Assembly (NCBI GenBank): GCA_964017235.1
Contig: OZ024931.1
Span: forward strand, 121,531,530-121,595,529
Length of the DNA stretch: 64,000 nucleotides
Direction of reading: 5' to 3'
DNA from: Sabellastarte sp. h YS-2021
Lineage: Eukaryota > Annelida > Polychaeta > Sabellida > Sabellidae
Below are positions 1 to 9,358 of the stretch, one piece after another (the stretch's first letter is position 1; each line of letters opens with the position of its first letter). A model generated the notes under the pieces. That model was not told the origin of the DNA and searched no databases. It saw nothing but the letters and a program-made list of their open reading frames with translations. The translations under genes and the position numbers were made by a program.

Positions 1-487
1 TTCAGTAAGTCTTGCTATTTTTACTTACAAATGGCTGGGTTTATGCTTGGGGTGAGGTTAAGGTCACTGCACAAATGCACGGGCCAAAATGGGGGTCAAA
101 GTATCATACACTGTTGTGCACCTCTCTGGGAGAGCCCAGTGGTGATCTGTAATTTTCAAGAGCTAATGTTTTGACAATTATGATAAGGTTATTTTATATA
201 CATCAAAGTAAATCCAGTACAGCAAACCTCACAAGACATACCTCTCAAGCAAGACAAAACTTATGTAAAGATAAACTATCAAAACAAGATAATTTAACAG
301 CACATGACCGTATTCATTTATCAACTAAAAGTTCTCAAGTTGTACAATTTATTAACTCATCTAGTTAGCAACTGAAGCATAGCTGTCAATAATAAAAATA
401 AGTACAGTAGTCAGTTCCAGCAATGCTTATATATTTGTGATATGAAAAATATGGCTCAAATAAGGCAGTAGAAACATTCTGGCAGAG

Positions 488-1268
488 CCAAGGTCAAAGG
501 TCACACCAAGGTCACGCTATGATGCTTCACACCCACAACCTTGAACCAACATATCTAACAAGTAACAATTCCCTACACCTTATGGTTTTTCAGACAAAGC
601 CTGGACACTATTTTACAGGTCAAGGTCAATACAGCCAGGTTAAAGGTCAATTCAAGGTCACGCCATGACGCTACATACCTACACCACCCAAACCAATGTC
701 CCTACCAAGTATCAACTTCTTGCACCTTATGGCTTCTGAGATATAGCCTAGACAAGATTTTAAAGGTCAAGGTCATACACAGCTATGTCAAAAGTCAAAT
801 CAATCTCACACCATGACACTGCACACCTTCAACACCCTACCAAAGTTTCTACAAAGTATCAACTTCCTACGCCTCATGCTTTCCAAGACACAATCAACAA
901 AATTTAAAGGGTCAAGGTCTATACGGCAAGGTCAAAAGTTAAATCAATGTCACACCATGACACTGCATACCCACACCACTCAGCCAATTTCCCTACAACA
1001 AATAAACTTTATACATCATGCAGCTTTTACAGATACAGCACAGACAAGATTTGAAAGGTCAAGGTCACTAAAGCAAGGTCAAAGGTCAGGATCACAGCAA
1101 ACCTTATCATTTGTAAGATACAGCCAGGACAACATTTTAAATGACAAAGCCACTAAGACAAGGTCAAATCATGGTCATACCATGATTTTCAAGGTCACTA
1201 CAGCAAGGTCAAAGGTTAAATCAAGTTTACACCACACCTTATAGTTTCTGAGATACAGACAGGACCAG
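488..1268. repeat. AGGTCA-rich degenerate tandem repeat block (U1)
   Basis: About six degenerate monomers of roughly 145 bp can be aligned on a recurring CACCTTATGG-like anchor (near 575, 723, 870, 1012, 1100 and 1234; the fifth step is short). Each monomer carries AGGTCA motifs in one orientation. I count about 17 exact AGGTCA copies by eye, far above chance for 780 bp. They include DR1 pairs (AGGTCA-A-AGGTCA) at 491-503 and 1076-1088, and directly abutting pairs near 616, 764 and 1057. AGGTCA is the half-site bound by nuclear receptors; DR1 suits RXR/HNF4-type dimers and TCAAGGTCA suits ERR/FTZ-F1-type monomers. Whether it is regulatory or only a satellite cannot be told from sequence. The block lies downstream of A and of the previous B. 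Confidence 0.85.
1166..1188. repeat. 10-bp inverted repeat with 3-bp spacer inside the AGGTCA block
   Basis: Arms AAATCATGGT (1166-1175) and ACCATGATTT (1179-1188) are perfect reverse complements around CAT. The same palindrome is present in the AGGTCA block of the other units. It could be a dimeric binding site or a hairpin; nothing else supports a role. Confidence 0.7.
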
Positions 1269-1402
1269 ACTTCTTCCCACCTGTCTGCCGGCCCAATTTC
1301 AAGGAAATTATGCAGCTAATATCAGTTATGTGGCTAGAGCACAGACACCAAAGTTTCTCAGTGGTTACATAAAACAGAAAATACAGTTTCAACAATACAA
1401 CT

Positions 1403-1408
1403 TTTATT
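1403..1408 (-). terminator. Poly(A) signal of gene A
   Basis: AATAAA on the minus strand lies about 120 bases after the gene A stop codon. It is kept at the same relative place in the other units, so A has a short unspliced 3' UTR with the ordinary polyadenylation signal rather than a histone stem-loop. Confidence 0.7.
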
Positions 1409-1524
1409 GATTCCATCAAATTGCTATTCATATTTACACAGTGCAATATGGTTATAATGTCTTGATTATTATCACAGATAAATGCTAAGCATAGTATTCC
1501 AAAATTTCACTCATGCAACAACAA

Positions 1525-1935
1525 CTAACAATGGACATCAGCACCATCTAAGGCTTCTAAATCCAGTTCGTCTTCAATGATGCCTTCTCTCAATAGTTTC
1601 AGGTGCAACGCATCCAACTTATCAGCATGTTGGCTGGCATAATCATAGAACATGTTTCGGATACCCTCCAGAGTAGCAATCTTCAGTCTCAAGAAGTAGC
1701 GGAAGCTCCTGCTGCTGCAATCCACAGCTCTGTCATAGCGGTTCTGTAGGTATTCTATTTCATTGTTCATCAGCACCACTTGTTTGCAAGCAAGTCTAAA
1801 CTTCTTGTTCATCTGCTTCAGACTGTACAGTAACTTTTCACCATAGTCATCATCATCCAAAAAATCAGACACACTGCTGTCCATGCTACTTTCCATCTCC
1901 AGTTCATAATCACTAATTTCCATATCTGACTCCAT
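1525..1935 (-). CDS. Gene A copy 1: 136-aa acidic coiled-coil protein, unknown function
   Basis: I do not recognise this family. The longest open frame would begin 25 codons upstream at a GTG, which is not a usual nuclear start. The first ATG (1935) sits in AACATGG, a good Kozak context, and aligns exactly with the start of paralogue B, so I place the start there. Residues 1-35 are acidic and Ser/Asp-rich, with a DDDD run at 27-30 ahead of YG. From about residue 35 a heptad series continues to about 70. A second helix covers about 78-117, and the tail is acidic and ends in HC. Residues 42-71 are identical to B 43-72. There is one cysteine in the core (Cys50) and no signal peptide or membrane segment. 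It is intronless and divergent from B. A small cytosolic or nuclear helical protein is likely. Confidence 0.82.
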   Translation of the reverse strand: MESDMEISDYELEMESSMDSSVSDFLDDDDYGEKLLYSLKQMNKKFRLACKQVVLMNNEIEYLQNRYDRAVDCSSRSFRYFLRLKIATLEGIRNMFYDYASQHADKLDALHLKLLREGIIEDELDLEALDGADVHC

Positions 1936-2432
1936 GTTAATAAAGTGCACAATTGGCAAGGTCACACAAGCTATAGCAATACCAAGAGGTTTTAGGTATA
2001 TCTCTGACACACCCTACCTGGTGGGGCATATTTATACCACATCTGATGACACAATGACACTGATCAACTCTTGATTGCAATCCGTGCTTAACTCCAAATA
2101 CTCATCATCTGACAAAAGTCAAGTCCTGCCAAAGTGGCTCCACTACCACATTGCAATTACCACCCACTCCTCAAGTGACATATCTTCTCTTCCCATTCAA
2201 AGCCTGATTTATGGCAGTTAGCCTGAACAAAGGACAATGCATTATCAGTGGACCATTGAGCAGCCATTTCAAAGTCACTGTCAACCCATCTCAAAGGACA
2301 AATTACAATTTCAATAGCACTCGGGCCACTGGGACTTACAACTACATGTATATATATAGGAAGGCAATTTCAATGATGCATGTTACACCCTACCAACACA
2401 GTGATTCTGTATTTTTGTGACCTTTATTCATC
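1936..2432. promoter_or_regulatory. Shared bidirectional promoter of genes A and B (U1)
   Basis: This 497-bp gap separates the divergent start codons. For A, TATAAATA is on the minus strand at 2029-2036, about 95 bp before its ATG, with no ATG between. For B, a (TA)5 run preceded by CATG at about 2349-2358 is the likely TATA element, about 75 bp before its ATG. Two ATTGCAAT motifs (2074-2081 and 2150-2157; C/EBP-like) lie between the two TATA boxes. An AGGTCA half-site sits in each presumed 5' UTR: CAAGGTCACA at 1957-1966 for A and TGACCT at 2418-2423 for B. ATGs at 2373-2382 form a short upstream frame of 15 codons if transcription starts before them. A 69-codon plus frame and a roughly 60-codon minus frame also cross this region; I do not count either as a gene. 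Confidence 0.75.
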
Positions 2433-2849
2433 ATGGAATCTGGTATGGAACTTAATGATTATGAGTACAAAATGGACAGTAGCTTTGATACCACTGATTC
2501 AGATTTTCTGACCAATGATGATGATTATGGGCAGAACCTGTTAAATCAAATCAAACAAATGAACAAGAAGTTCAGACTTGCCTGTAAACAGGTGGTCTTA
2601 ATGAATAATGAAATAGAGTACCTGCAGAATCGATATGACAGAGCAGTTCAGCACAGCAACAGAAGCTACCGCTACTTTTTGAGACTCAAGATTGCTACCA
2701 TAGAAGGAATAAGGAACATGTTTTATGATTATGCCAGTCAACATGCTGACAAATTAGATGCTCTACACGAACAGCTTCTCACTGAAGGCATCATTGAGGA
2801 GGAATTAGACCTAGATGCTCTTGATGATGAAGACATTGAAAACCCATAG
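2433..2849 (+). CDS. Gene B copy 1: 138-aa acidic coiled-coil protein, paralogue of A
   Basis: Unrecognised family. The ATG is in ATCATGG (A at -3, G at +4). Residues 1-35 are acidic with Tyr10/Tyr12 and an NDDDYG motif at 28-33. Positions L36, I40, M43, F47, A50, V54, M57, I61, L64, Y68 and A71 keep strict 3-4 spacing, a coiled coil of five heptads. A second helix, about 79-116, has a partial heptad pattern (L83, I87, I90, F97, A101, L108, L111, L115). The tail, about 118-138, is acidic and ends NP. An amphipathic helical hairpin or dimer is the simplest reading. It is about 80% identical to A in the second half and identical over 30 core residues. It is intronless, with AATAAA about 180 bases after the stop. 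I see no DNA-binding or catalytic motif. Confidence 0.85.
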   Translation: MESGMELNDYEYKMDSSFDTTDSDFLTNDDDYGQNLLNQIKQMNKKFRLACKQVVLMNNEIEYLQNRYDRAVQHSNRSYRYFLRLKIATIEGIRNMFYDYASQHADKLDALHEQLLTEGIIEEELDLDALDDEDIENP

Positions 2850-3028
2850 TTTTCCAAGATGACAAAATACAAGCATATTGGTATTATGCAACCTGTGATA
2901 ATTCTGAACATTCTACTTTGTAATTAAATAGAAACATGTTTCCATTGTGTATTTCACTCAATGTATTTATCTTATATCCTTGATATTAATTCTGTTGTGC
3001 ACGTCTTGTGTCTTACATAGCATTTCTT

Positions 3029-3034
3029 AATAAA
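3029..3034 (+). terminator. Poly(A) signal of gene B
   Basis: AATAAA lies 180 bases after the B stop codon and keeps the same place in every unit with an intact B 3' end. No competing upstream AATAAA was seen. Confidence 0.7.
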
Positions 3035-3745
3035 ATATTATGTTACCAATCTTATGTGTCTATCTACTCGTTACTTTATGCTTGATACAATACAAAATCT
3101 TAATTCTTATTTACACAAAATTCAATGACAGGTTTTAACTGAAAACTCAAATACTTTAGGTGAAGTCACTTTGCCAGCCTTATTCCTAAGCCTAGCACTA
3201 ATCATTCACTTTGCTACTGCTGCTGTTAGCACATAGTTTCTGGAATGTCACTCAAACTTTCAGTAAGTCTTGCTATTTTTACTTACAAATGGCTGGGTTT
3301 ATGCTTGGGGTGAGGTTAAGGTCACTGCACAAATGCACGGGCCAAAATGGGGGTCAAAGTATCATACACTGTTGTGCACCTCTCTGGGAGAGCCCAGTGG
3401 TGATCTGTAATTTTCAAGAGCTAATGTTTTGACAATTATGATAAGGTTATTTTATATACATCAAAGTAAATCCAGTACAGCAAACCTCACAAGACATACC
3501 TCTCAAGCAAGACAAAACTTATGTAAAGATAAACTATCAAAACAAGATAATTTAACAGCACATGACCGTATTCATTTATCAACTAAAAGTTCTCAAGTTG
3601 TACAATTTATTAACTCATCTAGTTAGCAACTGAAGCATAGCTGTCAATAATAAAAATAAGTACAGTAGTCAGTTCCAGCAATGCTTATATATTTGTGATA
3701 TGAAAAATATGGCTCAAATAAGGCAGTAGAAACATTCTGGCAGAG
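3035..3745. other. Non-coding spacer between B 3' end and next AGGTCA block
   Basis: Roughly 700 bp of AT-rich sequence spans the unit boundary. It contains one isolated AGGTCA near 3317-3322 and short open frames of 62-76 codons that change length between units through single substitutions, such as TTTTGA against TTTAGA near 3427. I find no gene. Equivalent spacers follow every gene B in the array. Confidence 0.7.
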
Positions 3746-4526
3746 CCAAGGTCAAAGGTCACACCAAGGTCACGCTATGATGCTTCACACCCACAACCTT
3801 GAACCAACATATCTAACAAGTAACAATTCCCTACACCTTATGGTTTTTCAGACAAAGCCTGGACACTATTTTACAGGTCAAGGTCAATACAGCCAGGTTA
3901 AAGGTCAATTCAAGGTCACGCCATGACGCTACATACCTACACCACCCAAACCAATGTCCCTACCAAGTATCAACTTCTTGCACCTTATGGCTTCTGAGAT
4001 ATAGCCTAGACAAGATTTTAAAGGTCAAGGTCATACACAGCTATGTCAAAAGTCAAATCAATCTCACACCATGACACTGCACACCTTCAACACCCTACCA
4101 AAGTTTCTACAAAGTATCAACTTCCTACGCCTCATGCTTTCCAAGACACAATCAACAAAATTTAAAGGGTCAAGGTCTATACGGCAAGGTCAAAAGTTAA
4201 ATCAATGTCACACCATGACACTGCATACCCACACCACTCAGCCAATTTCCCTACAACAAATAAACTTTATACATCATGCAGCTTTTACAGATACAGCACA
4301 GACAAGATTTGAAAGGTCAAGGTCACTAAAGCAAGGTCAAAGGTCAGGATCACAGCAAACCTTATCATTTGTAAGATACAGCCAGGACAACATTTTAAAT
4401 GACAAAGCCACTAAGACAAGGTCAAATCATGGTCATACCATGATTTTCAAGGTCACTACAGCAAGGTCAAAGGTTAAATCAAGTTTACACCACACCTTAT
4501 AGTTTCTGAGATACAGACAGGACCAG
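3746..4526. repeat. AGGTCA-rich block (U2)
   Basis: Type I version, matching the U1 block, with the 7-bp AATTCCC segment present. Confidence 0.85.
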
Positions 4527-4782
4527 ACTTCTTCCCACCTGTCTGCCGGCCCAATTTCAAGGAAATTATGCAGCTAATATCAGTTATGTGGCTAGAGCAC
4601 AGACACCAAAGTTTCTCAGTGGTTACATAAAACAGAAAATACAGTTTCAACAATACAACTTTTATTGATTCCATCAAATTGCTATTCATATTTACACAGT
4701 GCAATATGGTTATAATGTCTTGATTATTATCACAGATAAATGCTAAGCATAGTATTCCAAAATTTCACTCATGCAACAACAA

Positions 4783-5193
4783 CTAACAATGGACATCAGC
4801 ACCATCTAAGGCTTCTAAATCCAGTTCGTCTTCAATGATGCCTTCTCTCAATAGTTTCAGGTGCAACGCATCCAACTTATCAGCATGTTGGCTGGCATAA
4901 TCATAGAACATGTTTCGGATACCCTCCAGAGTAGCAATCTTCAGTCTCAAGAAGTAGCGGAAGCTCCTGCTGCTGCAATCCACAGCTCTGTCATAGCGGT
5001 TCTGTAGGTATTCTATTTCATTGTTCATCAGCACCACTTGTTTGCAAGCAAGTCTAAACTTCTTGTTCATCTGCTTCAGACTGTACAGTAACTTTTCACC
5101 ATAGTCATCATCATCCAAAAAATCAGACACACTGCTGTCCATGCTACTTTCCATCTCCAGTTCATAATCACTAATTTCCATATCTGACTCCAT
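4783..5193 (-). CDS. Gene A copy 2
   Basis: The protein is identical to copy 1 and intact from ATG to stop. The start is chosen at the internal ATG as for copy 1. Confidence 0.82.
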   Translation of the reverse strand: MESDMEISDYELEMESSMDSSVSDFLDDDDYGEKLLYSLKQMNKKFRLACKQVVLMNNEIEYLQNRYDRAVDCSSRSFRYFLRLKIATLEGIRNMFYDYASQHADKLDALHLKLLREGIIEDELDLEALDGADVHC

Positions 5194-5690
5194 GTTAATA
5201 AAGTGCACAATTGGCAAGGTCACACAAGCTATAGCAATACCAAGAGGTTTTAGGTATATCTCTGACACACCCTACCTGGTGGGGCATATTTATACCACAT
5301 CTGATGACACAATGACACTGATCAACTCTTGATTGCAATCCGTGCTTAACTCCAAATACTCATCATCTGACAAAAGTCAAGTCCTGCCAAAGTGGCTCCA
5401 CTACCACATTGCAATTACCACCCACTCCTCAAGTGACATATCTTCTCTTCCCATTCAAAGCCTGATTTATGGCAGTTAGCCTGAACAAAGGACAATGCAT
5501 TATCAGTGGACCATTGAGCAGCCATTTCAAAGTCACTGTCAACCCATCTCAAAGGACAAATTACAATTTCAATAGCACTCGGGCCACTGGGACTTACAAC
5601 TACATGTATATATATAGGAAGGCAATTTCAATGATGCATGTTACACCCTACCAACACAGTGATTCTGTATTTTTGTGACCTTTATTCATC
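5194..5690. promoter_or_regulatory. Bidirectional A/B promoter (U2)
   Basis: 497 bp as in U1, with (TA)5 at the B TATA element. Confidence 0.7.
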
Positions 5691-6107
5691 ATGGAATCTG
5701 GTATGGAACTTAATGATTATGAGTACAAAATGGACAGTAGCTTTGATACCACTGATTCAGATTTTCTGACCAATGATGATGATTATGGGCAGAACCTGTT
5801 AAATCAAATCAAACAAATGAACAAGAAGTTCAGACTTGCCTGTAAACAGGTGGTCTTAATGAATAATGAAATAGAGTACCTGCAGAATCGATATGACAGA
5901 GCAGTTCAGCACAGCAACAGAAGCTACCGCTACTTTTTGAGACTCAAGATTGCTACCATAGAAGGAATAAGGAACATGTTTTATGATTATGCCAGTCAAC
6001 ATGCTGACAAATTAGATGCTCTACACGAACAGCTTCTCACTGAAGGCATCATTGAGGAGGAATTAGACCTAGATGCTCTTGATGATGAAGACATTGAAAA
6101 CCCATAG
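5691..6107 (+). CDS. Gene B copy 2
   Basis: 138 aa, identical to copy 1, with the tail ending ENP. Confidence 0.85.
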   Translation: MESGMELNDYEYKMDSSFDTTDSDFLTNDDDYGQNLLNQIKQMNKKFRLACKQVVLMNNEIEYLQNRYDRAVQHSNRSYRYFLRLKIATIEGIRNMFYDYASQHADKLDALHEQLLTEGIIEEELDLDALDDEDIENP

Positions 6108-7002
6108 TTTTCCAAGATGACAAAATACAAGCATATTGGTATTATGCAACCTGTGATAATTCTGAACATTCTACTTTGTAATTAAATAGAAACATGTTTC
6201 CATTGTGTATTTCACTCAATGTATTTATCTTATATCCTTGATATTAATTCTGTTGTGCACGTCTTGTGTCTTACATAGCATTTCTTAATAAAATATTATG
6301 TTACCAATCTTATGTGTCTATCTACTCGTTACTTTATGCTTGATACAATACAAAATCTTAATTCTTATTTACACAAAATTCAATGACAGGTTTTAACTGA
6401 AAACTCAAATACTTTAGGTGAAGTCACTTTGCCAGCCTTATTCCTAAGCCTAGCACTAATCATTCACTTTGCTACTGCTGCTGTTAGCACATAGTTTCTG
6501 GAATGTCACTCAAACTTTCAGTAAGTCTTGCTATTTTTACTTACAAATGGCTGGGTTTATGCTTGGGGTGAGGTTAAGGTCACTGCACAAATGCACGGGC
6601 CAAAATGGGGGTCAAAGTATTATACACTGTTGTGCACCTCTCTGGGAGAGCCCAGTGGTGATCTGTAATTTTCAAGAGCTAATGTTTAGACAATTATGAT
6701 AAGGTTATTTTATATACATCAAAGTAAATCCAGTACAGCAAACCTCACAAGAAATACCTCTCAAGAAAGACAAAACTTATGTAAAGATAAACTATCAAAA
6801 CAAGATAATTTAACACCACATGACCGTATTCATTTATCAACTAAAAGCTTTCAAGTTGTACAATTTATTAACTCATCTAGTTAGCAACTGAAGCATAGCT
6901 GTCAATAATAAAAATAAGTACAGTAGTCAGTTCCAGCAATGCTTATATATTTGTGATATGAGAAATATGGCTCAAATAGGGCAGTAGAAACATTCTGGCA
7001 CA

Positions 7003-7777
7003 GTCAAGGTCAAAGGTCACACCAAGGTCATACTATGATGCTTCACACCCACAACCTTGAACCAACATATCTAACAAGTAACTACACCTTATGGTTTTTC
7101 AGACAAAGCCTGGACACTATTTTACAGGTCAAGGTCAATACAGCCAGGTTAAAGGTCAATTCAAGGTCACGCCATGACGCTACATACCTACACCACCCAA
7201 ACCAATGTCCCTACCAAGTATCAACTTCTTGCACCTCATGGCTTGTGAGATATTGCCTAGACAAGATTTTAAAGGTCAAGGTCATACACAGCTATGTCAA
7301 AAGTCAAATCAATCTCACACCATGACACTGCACACCTTCAACACCCTACCAAAGTTTCTACAAAGTATCAACTTCCTACCCCTCATGCTTTCCAAGACAC
7401 AATCAACAAAATTTAAAGGGTCAAGGTCTTTACGGCAAGGTCAAAAGTTAAATCAATGTCACACCATGACACTGCATACCCACACCACTCAGCCAATTTC
7501 CCTACAACACATAAACTTTATACACCATGCAGCTTTTTCAGATACAGCACAGACAAGATTTGAAAGGTCAAGGTCACTAAAGCAAGGTCAAAGGTCAGGA
7601 TCACAGCACACCTTATCATTTGTAAGATACAGCCAGGGCAACATTTTAAATGACAAAGCCACTAAGACAAGGTCAAATCATGGTCATACCATGATTTTCA
7701 AGGTCACTACAGCAAGGTCAAAGGTTAAATCAAGTTTACACCACACCTTATAGTTTCTGAGATACAGACAGGACCAG
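7003..7777. repeat. AGGTCA-rich block (U3, type II)
   Basis: Same monomer layout as U1 but with type II substitutions. Single-base changes lengthen a spurious 143-codon frame to 182 codons here, which shows that the frame is not conserved as a protein. Confidence 0.85.
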
Positions 7778-8033
7778 ACTTCTTCCCACCTGTCTGCCGG
7801 CCCAATTTCAAGGAAATTATGCAGCTAATATCAGTTATGTGGCTAGAGCACAGACACCAAAGTTTCTCAGTGGTTACATAAAACAGAAAATACAGTTTCA
7901 ACAATACAACTTTTATTGATTCCATCAAATTGCTATTCATATTTACACAGTGCAATATGGTTATAATGTCTTGATTATTATCACAGATAAATGCTAAGCA
8001 TAGTATTCCAAAATTTCACTCATGCAACAACAA

Positions 8034-8444
8034 CTAACAATGGACATCAGCACCATCTAAGGCTTCTAAATCCAGTTCGTCTTCAATGATGCCTTCTCTC
8101 AATAGTTTCAGGTGCAACGCATCCAACTTATCAGCATGTTGGCTGGCATAATCATAGAACATGTTTCGGATACCATCCAGAGTAGCAATCTTCAGTCTCA
8201 AGAAGTAGCGGAAGCTCCTGCTGCTGCAATCCACAGCTCTGTCATAGCGGTTCTGTAGGTATTCTATTTCATTGTTCATCAGCACCACTTGTTTGCAAGC
8301 AAGTCTAAACTTCTTGTTCATCTGCTTCAGACTGTACAGTAACTTTTCACCATAGTCATCATCATCCAAAAAATCAGACACACTGCTGTCCATGCTACTT
8401 TCCATCTCCAGTTCATAATCACTAATTTCCATATCTGACTCCAT
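8034..8444 (-). CDS. Gene A copy 3
   Basis: Intact, 136 aa. It differs from copy 1 by Glu90 to Asp in the second helix (CTC to ATC in the plus-strand codon), a variant shared only with copy 4. Confidence 0.82.
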   Translation of the reverse strand: MESDMEISDYELEMESSMDSSVSDFLDDDDYGEKLLYSLKQMNKKFRLACKQVVLMNNEIEYLQNRYDRAVDCSSRSFRYFLRLKIATLDGIRNMFYDYASQHADKLDALHLKLLREGIIEDELDLEALDGADVHC

Positions 8445-8941
8445 GTTAATAAAGTGCACAATTGGCAAGGTCACACAAGCTATAGCAATACCAAGAGGTT
8501 TTAGGTATATCTCTGACACACCCTACCTGGTGGGGCATATTTATACCACATCTGATGACACAATGACACTGATCAACTCTTGATTGCAATCGGTGCTTAA
8601 CTCCAAATACTCATCATCTGACAAAAGTCAAGTCCTGCCAAAGTGGCTCCACTACCACATTGCAATTACCACCCACTCCTCAAGTGACATATCTTCTCTT
8701 CCCATTCAAAGCCTGATTTATGGCAGTTAGCCTGAACAAAGGACAATGCATTATCAGTGGACCATTGAGCAGCCATTTCAAAGTCACTGTCAACCCATCT
8801 CAAAGGACAAATTACAATTTCAATAGCACTCGGGCCACTGGGACTTACAACTACATGTATATATATAGGAAGGCAATTTCAATGATGCATGTTACACCCT
8901 ACCAACACAGTGATTCTGTATTTTTGTGACCTTTATTCATC
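8445..8941. promoter_or_regulatory. Bidirectional A/B promoter (U3)
   Basis: 497 bp with (TA)5 at the B TATA. It carries a G (CGGTGC) where U1 has C (CCGTGC) just beyond the first ATTGCAAT motif. Confidence 0.7.
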
Positions 8942-9358
8942 ATGGAATCTGGTATGGAACTTAATGATTATGAGTACAAAATGGACAGTAGCTTTGATAC
9001 CACTGATTCAGATTTTCTGACCAATGATGATGATTATGGGCAGAACCTGTTAAATCAAATCAAACAAATGAACAAGAAGTTCAGACTTGCCTGTAAACAG
9101 GTGGTCTTAATGAATAATGAAATAGAGTACCTGCAGAATCGATATGACAGAGCAGTTCAGCACAGCAACAGAAGCTACCGCTACTTTTTGAGACTCAAGA
9201 TTGCTACCATAGAAGGAATAAGGAACATGTTTTATGATTATGCCAGTCAACATGCTGACAAATTAGATGCTCTACACGAACAGCTTCTCACTGAAGGCAT
9301 CATTGAGGAGGAATTAGACCTAGATGCTCTTGATGATGAAGACATTGAAAACCCATAG
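8942..9358 (+). CDS. Gene B copy 3
   Basis: Intact, 138 aa, protein identical to copy 1. Confidence 0.85.
   Translation: MESGMELNDYEYKMDSSFDTTDSDFLTNDDDYGQNLLNQIKQMNKKFRLACKQVVLMNNEIEYLQNRYDRAVQHSNRSYRYFLRLKIATIEGIRNMFYDYASQHADKLDALHEQLLTEGIIEEELDLDALDDEDIENP

Larger units (their letters stand above)
1..3258. repeat. Tandem array unit U1 (type I)
   Basis: The sequence beginning TTCAGTAAGTCTTGC at 1 recurs at 3259, 6517, 9768, 13021, 16281 and 19539, which defines the unit. Order within a unit is spacer (about 490 bp), AGGTCA-rich block, 3' end of gene A, gene A (minus), shared promoter, gene B (plus), B 3' UTR, spacer. Type I units carry the 7 extra bases AATTCCC in the AGGTCA block. In the leading 480 bp I see no gene, only short frames that differ between units. 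The unit boundary used here is arbitrary, set by the window start. Confidence 0.95.
3259..6516. repeat. Tandem array unit U2 (type I)
   Basis: Period 3258. I found no difference from U1 by eye in the coding, promoter and AGGTCA segments compared, so it is either a very recent duplicate or an assembly duplication. Confidence 0.95.

Noticed and set aside
171-368. 62-76 codon frames in the spacer and the 76-codon minus frame at 1216-1446
   Set aside because: Single substitutions between units create or remove their starts and stops. The minus frame overlaps the gene A 3' UTR and poly(A) signal.
813-1244. 143- or 182-codon plus frame across the AGGTCA block
   Set aside because: It changes length and start between unit types, reads through degenerate DNA repeats, is rich in simple TLHTHTT-like stretches, and has no promoter or conserved codon pattern.
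488-1268. CRISPR-like or coding interpretation of the AGGTCA repeats
   Set aside because: The monomers are about 145 bp, degenerate and without unique spacers, and the genome is clearly eukaryotic.
2211-2420. 69-codon plus frame ahead of gene B
   Set aside because: It spans the B TATA element and ends 12 bp before the B start. It is promoter sequence, and only its last 15 codons could be an upstream frame in the mRNA.
1525-2849. A and B as histones or known stress proteins
   Set aside because: The array layout resembles histone clusters, but the proteins are acidic, lack the basic histone fold residues, and use AATAAA rather than the histone 3' stem-loop.
3259-6516. U2 as proof of very recent duplication
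   Set aside because: U1 and U2 look identical, but an assembler can duplicate or collapse such units. Read depth is needed before drawing age conclusions.
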